Below are positions 31,801-40,872 of a stretch of 64,000 nucleotides of DNA, piece after piece. Under the pieces are notes generated by a model. The model had not been told where the DNA came from. It did no database searches and saw only the letters and a list, made by a program, of their open reading frames with translations. Source of the DNA: Siderastrea siderea (taxonomy: Eukaryota > Cnidaria > Anthozoa > Scleractinia > Rhizangiidae). Positions within the stretch are counted from its first letter, which is position 1; each line of letters starts with the position of its first letter. Position numbers and translations under genes: made by a program. The stretch lies in assembly GCA_964030785.1 (NCBI GenBank), contig OZ034972.1:14827231-14891230 (forward strand), given 5' to 3'.

Positions 31801-34283
31801 ATACGAATCAATGACTCAATCAAAGGTCTTGAAAATGGAAATAAGATCACTAAACTCAGCTTGTACGCCGATGACACCACCGCTTTCATTCGCGACGACT
31901 CATCTGCGGCGTCCTTATTCACTCTTCTTGATCAATTTGGCGACCTTTCTGGCTTAAAAATTAATAAGTCGAAAACCGAGGGTTTGTGGCTTGGTTCTTG
32001 GAAGAGTAGATTAGGCAAAGACGAACCGTTTGGTATTTCGTGGCCGAAACAATACGTTACTGCTCTTGGAATTGCGTTCCCCTATAACGTTCACGTTGGG
32101 AACAAAATAAATTTTGATGAGCGGCTCGCTAAACTTAAAAATGTCTTAAATATCTGGTCAAGCAGACATTTAACGATCTTAGGCAGGATAGCCATTGTCA
32201 AAAATCTAGCACTTGCCAAACTTGTTTATAACTGCTCTGTATTAAACGTTCCCGCCGAATTTGTAAAAGAAGTCAACAGCAGTATCTTCTCCTTCATTTG
32301 GAACTTCAAACCAGATAAAATCAAAAGAAAAACGCTGATTGGCCAATATGTCACGGCGGTCTCAACATGGTTATTTTTTCTGACGTTGTCAAGTCGCTTA
32401 TGACCGCCTGGGTTAATCGTTATTGCAAAGCAACTGACAGCCACTGGTGTGCCCTCCTTGATTCCATGTTAGGTAAGGTCGGAGGAACTCGCTTATTTCA
32501 ATGTAATTACGACCTAAAATTCCTTGACCTTAAAAATCTTTCTGCTTTTTACAAAAATGTTTTGGCAGTTTGGCAAGAGCTCAATTCCAAAGATCCCCTT
32601 AACGCACATGAATTTAAACAAGAAATCATATGGAACAATCGTTTTATAAGGATTAATGGAAAGACAATTTATTATAAAACATGGGTTAATAAAGGCATTT
32701 TGAGAATTAGTGACCTTCTTGATACTGATGGCCATTTCCTTTCATTCGAAATTTTTAAATGCAAATTCGGCGTTCGCTGTACTTTCCTTGATTATGCTGG
32801 TGTTCTTGTAGCAATTCCAAAAGCTTGGAAGAGCGAAATCGTAGGCAATATTGCAAAGGGTGATGGCGAACCCTTGAAGACTCTTTCCAATGGCCATACC
32901 ATCTCCTCTACTAGAAAAGCCCGTTTAATGTTTGCAGAAAGGTCCTTCTCTCCTCCCATCGAAATCAATCTTAAAAAACAAGTGCCGAATGTAAAGGCTG
33001 TCAACGAATTCCTTTCAAAGTCACCGTTGAAAATAAATTGAGAAGCTTTCAGTTTAAACTCATACATAACATCATTCCCACCAATCTCTCTCTCTATAAA
33101 ATGAACATAAAAGATTCTCCAAGATGCGATCGCTGCCTTTTCCAAAACGAAACACTTGTCCACATGTTTTGTGAGTGCCCTGATGTTAAAATCTCCTGGA
33201 AAGACGTTATAATGTGGTAGAATACTAAGCGTCCGTACAACATCGATCTTAATTTCATCGAAATTCTATACGGCTACAAACCAGAAATTACCAGCTTTTA
33301 CGCGTTAAATCATTATCTTCGTATTGCTAAATATCATGTATATCTTGCAAGAAACCAGTCAGAGACTCCATGCTTACAGGTCTTTCTCGCCTTACTGGAA
33401 AGTAAAATTAAACGAAAGACAAATGGCCATTAAAAACTCAAATTATGAAAAATACAGAGCTAAGTGGACAACTCTCTGCATCTGCGATGCGTGAGCATCT
33501 TGTTTTTTATGCTCTCAAACAAAATCAAGCCTACAGTGTGCCTTTAAATATACTATAATGAAAGCTAAGGTGCCATATATTTCTTTTTTTTACATCCAGT
33601 GTGTGTGTGTTAGAATATCTATCGTTTTTTTTTCTATATGTGTACCTGTTCTGCATTATATAGTATTGGTTTTGCGTAAATGTAGTTGTTTGTAACCGGT
33701 AAATACAACGTTAAGTGAACATATGTAACATTATTTTATTGTAACTGTAGATGCTGTAATAAACGGTTGCATTGTCAATGAATAAAAAAAAAAAACATCT
33801 CCCAATCCGCGGGACGTTTATTTCCGATGTTACAGAAAACCGCCGTATTTTTTTCACAAGTGTTATAATAACTGTAACTTGTGGAAGGAAAAGTCATGAA
33901 AGTCTTTTACAAAATGAACTTCAGCAAAATGCATGGCCCCCATTTACGCCAAATTTACCCTAAAATATGGCAACGTCGCCATTACCGATTCGGGTAGTCA
34001 TAAAAAAAAACTGTTGGAGAAACGTGTAATGTGTAGGGAAGTGAGAAGTCATTTTGGAGTCCCGTGGGTTCTCTCTGTTCACCCCATGTGGAAACAAAGT
34101 GAAATCAGACATCTTAGCGTTAATACTATACATTGAATAAAGGTAACTGTCTTTCCTTACTGTCATTGAAGACCTAAATTCTGTCTAGTTGATCAAATAT
34201 CTTGTGTAAGAAAAGAGCAATCAGTGTTCCTTACCCAAAGATAGGCCAAGAACAAGTGCGGTCAAAATCCACAATGTCTCCAT
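17073..34283 (-). CDS. Secreted VWA-TSP1-Ser-rich-VWA protein (coadhesin-like)
   Basis: The joined exons are 34283-34235, 26531-26514, 26013-25571, 24933-24771, 23497-23324, 23102-22704, 18880-18444 and 17229-17073; all use GT/AG and all phases agree. The product so far is 613 residues. It consists of a signal peptide (WILTALVLGLSL, residues 1-16), a TCQVE microexon, VWA 1 (about 23-224), a six-Cys TSP1 repeat (225-282), a Ser-rich mucin-like linker (283-415) and VWA 2 (about 416-610). Both VWA domains keep the metal-site DxSxS (DVSQS, DKSKS), Thr (TRTDLA) and TDGKP residues, so cation-dependent adhesion is plausible. Known VWA/TSP1 proteins such as coral coadhesin occur in skeletal matrix or mucus; that role here is inference. 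A second TSP1 exon is disrupted (21515-22477). The C-terminus is unresolved. Confidence 0.8.
17511..17551. repeat. Perfect 18-bp-arm palindrome
   Basis: GTCACTCTTTTGTACTTT is followed by a 5-nt loop and its exact reverse complement. A second small inverted pair, CCAATATGG/CCATATTGG, follows at 17570-17602. It lies in the intron inside VWA domain 2's neighbourhood and is probably a small mobile-element end. Confidence 0.7.
17830..17901. mobile_element. 72-bp palindromic MITE with 9-bp target duplication
   Basis: The element is almost entirely a hairpin: TAGCCTGCGTG plus AGACGTCTCCTATTTCCTTCC, a six-base loop, then the reverse complement. AATGTTGAG stands immediately outside both ends (17821-17829 and 17902-17910), which reads as a 9-bp target-site duplication. 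The superfamily is unresolved; 8-9 bp duplications fit hAT- or Mutator-type insertion. Confidence 0.8.
18444..18880 (-). CDS. VWA/TSP1 protein: first half of VWA domain 2
   Basis: The acceptor is ctttttcttacag, phase 1; the donor is GTGGGT, phase 0. It encodes VPCTAGLDIGIVLDKSKSV, with the DxSxS metal site, then HFGFITFNKKA, GFQTRTDLALSKA (metal-site Thr) and NIMIVLTDGKPHPKR. The splice position inside the VWA fold equals that of VWA 1, which points to duplication of a two-exon VWA cassette. Confidence 0.88.
18881..21514. other. Intron sequence, nothing recognised
   Basis: This is part of the long intron between the Ser-rich exon and VWA 2. It is AT-rich with scattered short open frames and no domain signature. 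A CAA trinucleotide run lies near 20620-20640. Confidence 0.4.
21515..22477 (-). pseudogene. TSP1 exon split by an insertion of about 0.8 kb
   Basis: A phase-1 acceptor (caactccag) at 22478 opens an exon reading VDGNYTDWTISECSTTCG and GAGVKTYT, closely matching the intact TSP1 at 23324-23497. The homology stops near 22404. It resumes near 21618-21515 with TRTCTNPP, NGGRDCSDLGP and VPCKEK. The second part carries a 2-nt length change before NGG, and the last Cys is lost. The intervening DNA is unrelated, and imperfect TATAT copies stand at its edges. The exon cannot code a full domain. Since flanking exons are phase 1 on both sides, skipping it keeps the gene in frame. Confidence 0.75.
22704..23102 (-). 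CDS. VWA/TSP1 protein: Ser-rich mucin-like linker exon
   Basis: The acceptor is gattcccgcttcag, phase 1; the donor is GTGAGT, phase 1. It encodes 133 residues of tandem repeats built from SSSSSISPSVSSSS and MTSSSSS-like units, ending STSVPVPT. Such tracts are usually heavily O-glycosylated spacers. The DNA repeat unit is roughly 60 bp and also keeps an open frame on the plus strand (22724-23194), which would read as an Asp/Glu/Leu-rich repeat. I treat that frame as a by-product of the repeat. Confidence 0.75.
23324..23497 (-). CDS. VWA/TSP1 protein: intact TSP1 repeat
   Basis: The acceptor is gttcttacacag, phase 1; the donor is GTAAGA, phase 1. The 58 residues contain WNVSQCSVSCGEG, RTCTNPPPSNGG, KDCTDLGP and VPCKERECR: six cysteines in thrombospondin type-1 order. 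The first Trp position reads TKW; only one Trp is kept. TSP1 repeats typically bind glycosaminoglycans or matrix proteins. Confidence 0.9.
24771..24933 (-). CDS. VWA/TSP1 protein: second half of VWA domain 1
   Basis: The acceptor is tttcccttacccag, phase 0; the donor is GTAAGT, phase 1. It encodes DKGVSITVVGIGIGKDVDP, QKIAGDKGKVLMYEDFDEL and NEMMEAAVC, the closing strand and helix of the VWA fold. Confidence 0.88.
25571..26013 (-). CDS. VWA/TSP1 protein: first half of VWA domain 1
   Basis: The acceptor is ttctctaatcag, phase 1; the donor is GTGAGT, phase 0. It encodes DCPKKYLDIALLGDVSQSM with the DxSxS metal site, HYGLITFAGDTKLYN, GTRTDLAINVAATKL and NLLIVFTDGKPKIAKND. All metal-ion-dependent adhesion-site residues are present. 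Confidence 0.9.
26514..26531 (-). CDS. VWA/TSP1 protein: 18-nt microexon
   Basis: Eighteen bases lie between a tttctttttcag acceptor and a GTACGT donor. The exon enters and leaves in phase 1, adding TCQVE plus split codons. Its Cys may pair with DCPKK at the start of VWA 1. Phase symmetry makes it dispensable for the frame, so alternative inclusion is possible. Confidence 0.6.
27370..27770 (+). mobile_element. Penelope-like element fragment (GIY-YIG endonuclease region)
   Basis: Across small frame breaks the plus strand reads SPIVNQQC, LVYEFQSDLCDASYVGYT, RHLRQRVNEYKN and GKHHSDTV. This is the GIY-YIG endonuclease pattern (Y...YVGYT...R) with the Cys pair typical of Penelope-like retroelements. 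Downstream, KKSRNKFDCLVHK agrees with the tail of such elements. The reverse transcriptase is absent, so this is a 3' remnant. It lies in intron 1 of the VWA/TSP1 gene. Confidence 0.65.
28842..28888. repeat. Tetranucleotide microsatellite (TATG)n
   Basis: About eleven consecutive ATGT/TATG units. Confidence 0.9.
29320..29570. repeat. Dispersed repeat, inverted partner of 35620-35880
   Basis: The segments CTCGAAATATTG, GGGAATGACCAAAATCAG, AAAGTGTCTGACTAG and CCATTACCGATGACAGCTGT reappear in reverse order and complement at 35620-35880. The two copies have diverged by many substitutions. Confidence 0.65.
30826..32403 (+). CDS. LINE reverse transcriptase (Tx1/L1 clade-like), partial
   Basis: The 525-residue frame contains the complete RT core: NWRPISLLNTDFKLATK, DQTGYIKGRFIGENI, FLDFEKAFDSLEW (first catalytic Asp), GVRQGCPLSG and LYADDTTAF (catalytic YADD). 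GLKINKSKTEGLWLGSW and the thumb region follow. The PIxLLNxDxK and DQxGYIKGR signatures point to the L1/Tx1 group. The frame continues upstream without ATG to about 30781 (NEARKLKIELDEIA). The true protein start is lost through 5' truncation and a frame break. Downstream the frame shifts near 32390. Confidence 0.9.
   Translation: MQRTKGSIIRSRARWYELGEKCNKYFFSLEKRSYEKRHISKLKTPEDITVEDPKVLLTVMKNFYNQLYTSQNQPSAERFSNFSGYESLPKLDNEKQNLCEGPITAEECLAALKTFQHNKTSGTDGLTAEFYLCFWNDISGPLIGCLNRGALLGELSISQRQGIISLIPKNKKDPLLLKNWRPISLLNTDFKLATKCIATRLEKVLPHLIESDQTGYIKGRFIGENIRLISDIIEQHENKEGMILFLDFEKAFDSLEWGYLFKVLDIMNFGSSFLNWIHTFYYNISSCVVNNGYSSEFFSLQRGVRQGCPLSGLLFVLAVEPLAHQIRINDSIKGLENGNKITKLSLYADDTTAFIRDDSSAASLFTLLDQFGDLSGLKINKSKTEGLWLGSWKSRLGKDEPFGISWPKQYVTALGIAFPYNVHVGNKINFDERLAKLKNVLNIWSSRHLTILGRIAIVKNLALAKLVYNCSVLNVPAEFVKEVNSSIFSFIWNFKPDKIKRKTLIGQYVTAVSTWLFFLTLSSRL
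32392..33041 (+). CDS. LINE ORF2 continuation after a frameshift
   Basis: This frame continues the connector region of the same LINE protein (DVVKSLMTAWVNRYC, AFYKNVLAVWQEL, WNNRFIRINGKTIYYKTW). Such W-N-N and LNKG-like blocks follow the RT thumb in L1/Tx1 elements. It ends in a stop at 33039-33041. Confidence 0.75.
33038..33220 (+). CDS. LINE C-terminal Cys-rich (zf-RVT-like) segment
   Basis: It encodes FKLIHNIIPTNLSLYKMN and CDRCLFQNETLVHMFCECP, the C-x2-C-x7-H-x4-C-like finger found near the end of LINE ORF2 proteins. It ends at a TAG at 33218-33220. Recognisable C-terminal sequence (YNIDLNFIEILYGY) persists in frame beyond that stop. Confidence 0.7.
   Translation: MRSFQFKLIHNIIPTNLSLYKMNIKDSPRCDRCLFQNETLVHMFCECPDVKISWKDVIMW
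34235..34283 (-). CDS. VWA/TSP1 protein: signal-peptide exon
   Basis: The ATG at 34283-34281 opens METLWILTALVLGLSL, a short N-region and a strong hydrophobic core. A GTAAGG donor follows in phase 1, matching the microexon at 26514. A TTTTTTTGGCAG sequence just upstream (ending at 34296) could be the acceptor of a preceding 5' UTR exon. The intron that follows is about 7.7 kb. Confidence 0.7.
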
Positions 34284-34949
34284 CTCTTTCTGACTCTGCC
34301 AAAAAAATTAATAACATCACTTGTTTATTTAAACAAGGAAAAAATAATAATACAAAAGTGTCCCGTGTCATCATTTCAAATCAAAGGGTTTATATATACT
34401 GAATAGCGGAAATATAAACAGTGCTCTTGGAGAGCATTCGCTCAATTGCCTTCTTCTCATCTTATCTCAATTCGGTAACTCGGTTGTCAAGTAAAAAGTA
34501 TAACTCTCTTTTAAAAAAAAACACCCTTCTTGACATTTTGTGACAAAAACTTTATGTCTCAGCTTTTAAAACTAAGAATTCATCAACTCCTGGCTTCTCT
34601 GTTTTCGCCAAGGCGTGCACTTTATCTGCGTAGGAAGAAAAGTTGACAGTGCCTTTGGTGTGCGCCAAAATTTCAGAAACCCTTTCACTTTTTTTCTTTG
34701 ACCGCGTTAGTTCGTCTTAGGCTATTTCTGCTCTGCAAATCAAAACAGAACTAAAGTGAATTAATTTAAGCTTTCATTTCAAAAGTGGAATGTTCGGTTT
34801 CTGTCCACAGCCTTAAAAATAAAGAACAATATCGCCTCAATTTAGACCACCATACTGAGCTAGTACAACTTGCTACCAACTTGAAAATGTCGAGTTGTAT
34901 TGCTGCAAAGTCTCAGGTTGACTGAATTAATGGCCAATTATATACAAAG

Positions 34950-35464
34950 CATTAGAAACTTATAACGTTGGTGAAAGCCTAAGAAGATGGATTGAAATTT
35001 TCTACAAAAATATTGAAAGCACAGTTCTTAACGGTGGCTACGCCTCAAAGTGGATAAAACCTTTTAGAGGGCTGAGGCAAGGATGCACGCTCTCTCCGTT
35101 CTTGTTTGTGTTAACTGCGGAGCATATGTCCAACAAAATCATCCAAAGGGATATTGTAAAAGGAGCTATCGTATGTGACAATGAAATTAAAACAAGCCAG
35201 TTCGCAAACGACATCAATCTAATCTGCGCCGTCATACCAATGGTTGAAAACGCATTACAAATTTTAGTAGACTTTGGTAAAATTTCAGGCCTCGCTCTAA
35301 ACAAAGAGAAAATTAAGGCTATGTGGTTAGGAAGGTCGGCCAACAATAAGGCGGATAAACCTTTGATCCTATTCAAACCTTTGGGTGGCATATTCGCAAT
35401 GATAGAAATGTGCCACCCATCGACATTTCAATCCAAGCAGTATGCAGGACGTTTAATGTTATAA
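34950..35464 (+). pseudogene. Second LINE reverse transcriptase fragment, catalytically dead
   Basis: The frame reads ETYNVGESLRRWIEIFYKN, GLRQGCTLSPFLFVLTAEH, FANDINLI and GLALNKEKIKAMWLGR. These match RT motifs B-D of an L1-like element. The catalytic YADD is replaced by FAND. Palm motif A, fingers and connector are absent. It is more diverged than, and distinct from, the LINE at 30598-33794. Confidence 0.75.
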
Positions 35465-36493
35465 ATTTATTCATGAGCAGCTTGTCACCCGCGGCCTTAA
35501 GGAGGCTCGCAACAGTTTTTTTGGCCTTGGAGTGTACCTTTTGAAATCAAATTTTCGCATAGAAGATAAACTTCGATTTCCTTGATACTACACCACCTTT
35601 TCAACATATGACCAAGGTTTATTTTCTCATTGGTTTCCTAGCAACAGCTGTCACCATAGCAACGGTAATGGACAACCCCTCATTTTAAGTAATGTCGAAT
35701 ATCTCGAAAACTAGTCAAACACTTTATGACGACACTTGAACTATTTGAACTACTCAACCTACACAACGTTTATGCGAAACTAGAGAAAGATCTGTAAGAG
35801 CGTTTTCAAGTGAAACATGATTCTTTTTTACGGGCTGATTTTGGTCATTCCTGCAATTTTCTCCAATATTTCAAGAAAGACAATTTCCATAATTAGCATC
35901 ATCTTACCTTAAACATTCGTGTTTATTTGGTAAGCCGTCGGAAGCCCTAAAACCACCAATTTTGTGTCCAAGAATACAGCGCTGATGTAGAATTTCCTGA
36001 ACAGACACAACAGCTAGACAAACTAGGTGTATTGTAGATTGTCACAGCAGAAGACATTTTTTCAAACAGGCTTTTTAACAAAATATTGAAGGCTTCAAAT
36101 TTAAACAAGGACGACTTTACTCATTTAAAAGCTTACAACTTTCAATGGAACTCGAAATCGTATAATCGGCTTCTGTTGTGGCACAATAGAGGTTTTAAAT
36201 GATCAATGAATGGTAAAATCATGAACTGTTGTCTTCTCCACGAGGAGAAAACTTGGACACGGAGTTGCGTTTTACGAAATCTTACCTTTGGGAGCTCGTA
36301 GCATCGTAAAGAAGCGCAATCTATCAAACCAAAAACAACTGGGTTGAAATTTCACCATTTTCCAAACTCTCTGCCAAGTTTCAACGGAATCGGCTCCCAA
36401 ACGTTTAAGATATAAAGTTTTTTAGCGTAAGACCTCCACCAAAATTTGGCCTTATAAATTTATTCATGAGCTGATTGTCACCCGTGGCCTTAA
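35459..36493. repeat. About 1-kb segment with matching direct-repeat ends
   Basis: TTATAAATTTATTCATGAGC plus a TTGTCACCCGYGGCCTTAA block occurs at 35459-35500 and again at 36452-36493. The interior contains the dispersed repeat at 35620-35880. It could be two copies of one repeat end, or a tandem/LTR-like arrangement. Confidence 0.5.
35620..35880. repeat. Dispersed repeat, inverted partner of 29320-29570
   Basis: TTCATTGGTTTCCTAGCAAC, CACTTTATGACGACAC and GATTTTGGTCATTCC align with the reverse complement of the earlier copy. No coding signal. Confidence 0.65.
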
Positions 36494-36683
36494 CTATCAA
36501 TATGAAAAAAAACCGCTAAATCCAGAATCCTCTGAATACTCAAACATTGGCTTTGAAAGTAAAAAAGAAATGTCAATAAATTATTATTTTCGCTGTGAAG
36601 TATAATTGGGCCCTTTATAAAATGAGTTTTTGTTTTCGCGGTTCAACTAAGAATGACGTCCACAGTCATGTAATATTCTCAAG

Positions 36684-36900
36684 GGGAGCAGGGATGGCGC
36701 AGTGGTGATAACACTCGCCTCCCACTAATGTCGCCCGGGTTTAATTCCCGTAATCGGAGTCAGATGTGGGTTGTTTATTTCTGGTTCTCATCCTTCGTCA
36801 TAGAGGTTTTCCTCCGGATACTCCGGTTTTCCCCTCTCCTCAAAACAACAACTTTTCCAAATTCCAATTCGACCACGGGTGACAATAAGCCGAGCCTCCA
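36684..36900 (+). mobile_element. tRNA-derived SINE
   Basis: It begins GGGAGCAGGGATGGCGCAGT (A box GATGGCGCAGTGG) and has a B box-like CGGGTTTAATTCCCG about 40 bp later. The tail carries TCCGGATACTCCGGTTTTCC and CCTCTCCTCAAAAC. This layout is familiar from a very abundant cnidarian SINE family; recognition is from memory. The B box carries a substitution. Confidence 0.7.
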
Positions 36901-39900
36901 CATATAAAACTTAACTACTCTCCCCCCCAACAACCCCACCAGGCGCAACATGACGATAAGAGAATACAATATAGTGTGCGAAAAAAAATGACCTTTGATT
37001 TCTCGGTGTAGTGTAACAACAGTTTGAATTATTAATGTTTGTATGAGAAGGTAACTGGTTTCCTTTAATGACAGAAATTGTAATCTTGACTGAAAATGAT
37101 GTTGTCATGTTCGTTCTGTTGTTTGCCTGCAACTAAGCATAATTAAAAACGATTTTCCCGAGTTATTATTTTTCAAATTCAAGCCGTAAAATTACACAAT
37201 TGTTGCACTGAATTCCGTCAATAGAAATAACGTTTCTAACCCTATGTCACTGTAAATTAGGCCCGGATTTTTGCTCACATAGCAGCATGATCACTATATC
37301 GTTCGTGTTCTCTCAAAAGTACTTTCATGACCAAACTTAAGCCGCCTGCTCGCGAAATCAAACACTTAAAACACTTGCGTTATCTTGAGCCAGCAATTCA
37401 AACATATTCAAGCTTATCCTATAGGCTCAAACAGGGCTGAAAAACGACTGCCTAAGTCAGTGTCCTGCAGTAACGATTGTGGGCTCAGGCGCGGGCTCAT
37501 TCAAAATGGACGCCTCTTCTCGGGAAAAAAACACAGCCCGAGTTTAAAATGAAAAAATAAGGACGCCATTAAAAAGATAATAATTTCGTTTAAATTTTTG
37601 AAGAGGAACAATATTTTCCCAAAAATTTAGAGGGTGTACAAATTATACAAAAATTGTTCTCGCGCAGAAAAACGACTTTTTGCGTGACATAGTCGGAAAG
37701 TTGCGGGCCGGCTGGATTATAGGGTACTGTTTACGGTATTGTTTTTGCTTTTCCTGACCACTTTCTCGTAGGTTTTCGCCAACTGATGGTTCGCTGGGAA
37801 AACCAGAAATGCCTAAGAGTCCTGTTATGGGTGTATGAGGCCGCCAGCCGCACTCTGCCTCCGGAAACTTAGCTTGTCTGAGACATCGCCGATCGATCGA
37901 GCGTCAGGACAGTCGCTGGTTGTGTCCTTTACTAAAAGACAATCAAAACAATTTCAGACATTCCTGTAATTTCCAGTCCGCCTTTCTAAGATTTTGAACA
38001 GCCACGGAAAAGGAAAAGAGAATCATCATTTCACTAGAAGTTGGCATCATTATATAAAGCCCTGTACAGACACCAGACAACCGCTCCAGAAAAGAATATT
38101 ATATTGAAAAACAATGAACCAGTTTACTGATAAAAGCAGCCCTGGACTTTTGAAGGAACTCCTTGGCTATATTACCGGCAGACAAAACTTTTCCAGCAAA
38201 AAAAAGGAGCTACTAGGACAGCCAGTTACCTCTGTTTCACATAATTCAGCCCTATTCTAGGTGACATATTTTGATTTTTAAAATTTAACTGGGAGATGGG
38301 TTTTTAATTCAGTTAAAGTTCATGCATGATGGAACACTGGAAATAAATTTCCTGAACTTCTTGACAGACTATACATTACAAGGACTGCATTACAAAAGGA
38401 AAGACGACTCTACGCAGCTACAGTTGTGATACAGCACCACATTCAGGACAATAGTTCACCCTTTGGTGACTTCCTTCAAAATAGCTATGTTTGGCATGTT
38501 TTCATTACATGATGGCTAGTCCTTTGCTTTATATGCAATCGATTTTGCCATCCAATGAGTCACTTAACAGCTAAATAAATCAACATCAAGAATATGTTGG
38601 TTCATTTTCAATTGCTTTTATTAACTAATTTTAAATTCTAATTAAAGTGCCATGTAACACTCACTTTTATGGCATAAATTACTAGCAAATGTCTTTCTTT
38701 GCAGGAAACCAAAAACTGTCAAAACAAAAGTTGCAGTTTATAATGTATTGCAGATTGTCTCTAAAAAAAATGAATGAAATATTCTGAAAACTGACAAAAT
38801 TATGGCAATAAAGTCCCTGACTTGACCCTTCACGTGCACAATTTTTGTTTGAAAAAAAAAAACAAGTGGATTATTGCAAAGCTGATCCCAGGATGTATGG
38901 GCCTGTCAAACCCTATATACAAATAAAACTATTCACAAGTGGGAAATGTACAGATTTTTATTTAAAACAAGCTCTACATAAGCCACCAGTCACGTGAGTC
39001 CCTAAAACCAGCACATGGAATAAAGAGGGTGATGTACTCACAACCAATGGTAGTAACACTACCTCTGGGATTTCAAGGAAGCCCTACCCTTACATAAATC
39101 ACCTAAAAGACATGGAAATGTCCAGAAATCAGTCACAGCGAGGAAAATATTTCTGTGTATGGATCATCTTGAGTTTTAGCTGTAGGTGTGGTGGGCAGTA
39201 CAGCTGGTGGGGCTGTGAGAGAATCACTGCAACGACACCTTCTGGTTCCACTCATTTCACTCTTGATGACCTTTGTTGGCTTAGTTCTAAGTTTTTCTTA
39301 AACTTCCTCTTCTGCAGGGCCTGCTGGTTATTTCTCACAAATAAAAAAACCCACGATCCTGTATCATATCATGATCCTCATGTCAACCAGAACCATTCCC
39401 CAACACTAAAGCATTTTCCTTGGAATCTGGGTCACTGAAAAATAAACATTTACCCTAAGCATGCACGAGTTTGTAAAACTATAGGGCAATGCAGTAGCAG
39501 AAAAAATACACAAGATAAACCTTTTTAGAGCACAAGCCCAATCATGATCAGAAATAAAATAATGAGGCAAAGGAATTACCGACAATTATGTTCCAATTTA
39601 TATGATCAAAGGTCATAATCAAGAAATGGTAAAATTACTGATTCTGTTACTAATGATATAAACAATCTTATCTGGCAGTCAGCTGCCATTTCACTTCCAC
39701 ATATAAGTGTTATGGGTATGTGACACTACATGTTTGACAACAGCTTCAGAAGAGAAGAATCTCATCTTGCCAACACTCAGCTGCATGAATTTGTTACTGA
39801 ACGACTTACTGTCGCTACAGCTGTCTCCGTACACACTATCCGAGTCCAGTCATAAGCTAAGCTTAAGCCTTAAATATTGTCTTACACGATAGGCAAGCAC

Positions 39901-40484
39901 TTTGTAGACAAGAAAGACAAATAATTCGCTTTAATAACCTAGGAAATAATTCCGTTGAGAGAAACGCTTACGAACGCTCATCATGTGCTCCGACAGAAGC
40001 CTTTATCACTTGTGGGTTTCATTTCTTGTTTGGGAGCCAAATATCTGTTTCGCAAGTATGATCGCAAAGTTTTGTTTTTGGAAATAGATTGTTTGCTTAA
40101 ACTTATTGGAAATTATTGTCTAAAATAATCCTTTCTCTATGAGTCTTGCACAAACGTTTGGTAAGGTATAGGTATAAAGTGCAATGCTAAATTTAATCTG
40201 AGGACTCACTCACCGAAGCGCGGCAGCTGATGATCACAAGAATTCGCTGGGTTTCCACGACTTTTAAAACAACATCCAAACAGTAGATAGACAAGTTCCC
40301 ATCACGTCTACAAAAATCTCCACCACAGAAAACAGCTTTAAATCGCGTCCCAAGTTCCATCTTCTCGAGTGACACGACGCCAAAATCGACCGAGAAATCA
40401 ACCTCGCATGGCGCCAAACAAACGACCCGATCGAACGATTGAAATGCTAATCTCGACCATGTGCAGTCGTTTTTCAGCCTGTCT
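36901..40484. other. Unassigned region
   Basis: No convincing exon chain. Candidate short frames at 39112-39438 (+) and 40193-40552 (-) lack domain signatures or supporting splice context. AT-rich stretches dominate 38.2-39.0 kb. Confidence 0.35.
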
Positions 40485-40872
40485 ATCTCAGTTTCCAGCC
40501 GTGAGTGTCTCGATGCGCCCACGATTCTCGCCACCTCCATGGCTGGGCGCACGGGTTTAGTGGCATGCCCGTGACGTCATTACAAACTCATAGCAAGACA
40601 CTGTTGTTCCTTGAAATGATCAAGACCAAACTCATGAAGAGCAAGGGCAAGCATTCTGAAAATTACGGTCAACCCTCGCAGCGTCCACCATCTTGGATAA
40701 TTATCGAAAATAGCGCGATATCCCACTAAAGTTTGCCGGCATTCTGCCCCGCAAATTTCAGGGGGCTTGTCCCTGATTGGTCAGTCTAAACAATAACCAA
40801 ACCCGTGTGCCCAGCCGTGAAGGTGGCGAGAATCGCGAGCGCATCGAGACACTCACGGCTGGATACTGAGCC
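40485..40872. repeat. 388-bp inverted-repeat element with about 75-bp arms
   Basis: The left arm 40485-40560 and right arm 40797-40872 are reverse complements apart from a handful of changes. Each contains CCAGCCGTGAGTGTCTCGATGC, ATTCTCGCCACCT and CACGGGTTT blocks. The centre includes GCCCGTGACGTCATTAC. It is MITE-like, and the long GC-rich arms are unusual against the AT-rich surroundings. Confidence 0.75.

Larger units (their letters stand above)
30598..33794 (+). mobile_element. 5'-truncated Tx1/L1-like LINE with 16-bp target duplication
   Basis: The element ends in a poly-A run (33782-33794). A perfect 16-bp direct repeat, ACATCTCCCAATCCGC, flanks it at 30582-30597 and 33795-33810. This is the expected product of target-primed reverse transcription. 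It is about 3.2 kb and carries reverse transcriptase plus a C-terminal Cys-rich region, but no endonuclease or ORF1, so it is 5' truncated. Frame breaks near 30765 and 32390 and a stop near 33041 make it non-autonomous. It lies in intron 1 of the VWA/TSP1 gene, antisense to it. One caution: the sequence just left of the junction also has a short open frame across the duplication, which I take as chance. Confidence 0.88.

Noticed and set aside
40193..40552. 119-codon minus-strand frame as a gene
   Set aside because: It starts inside an inverted-repeat element and shows no domain or splice support.
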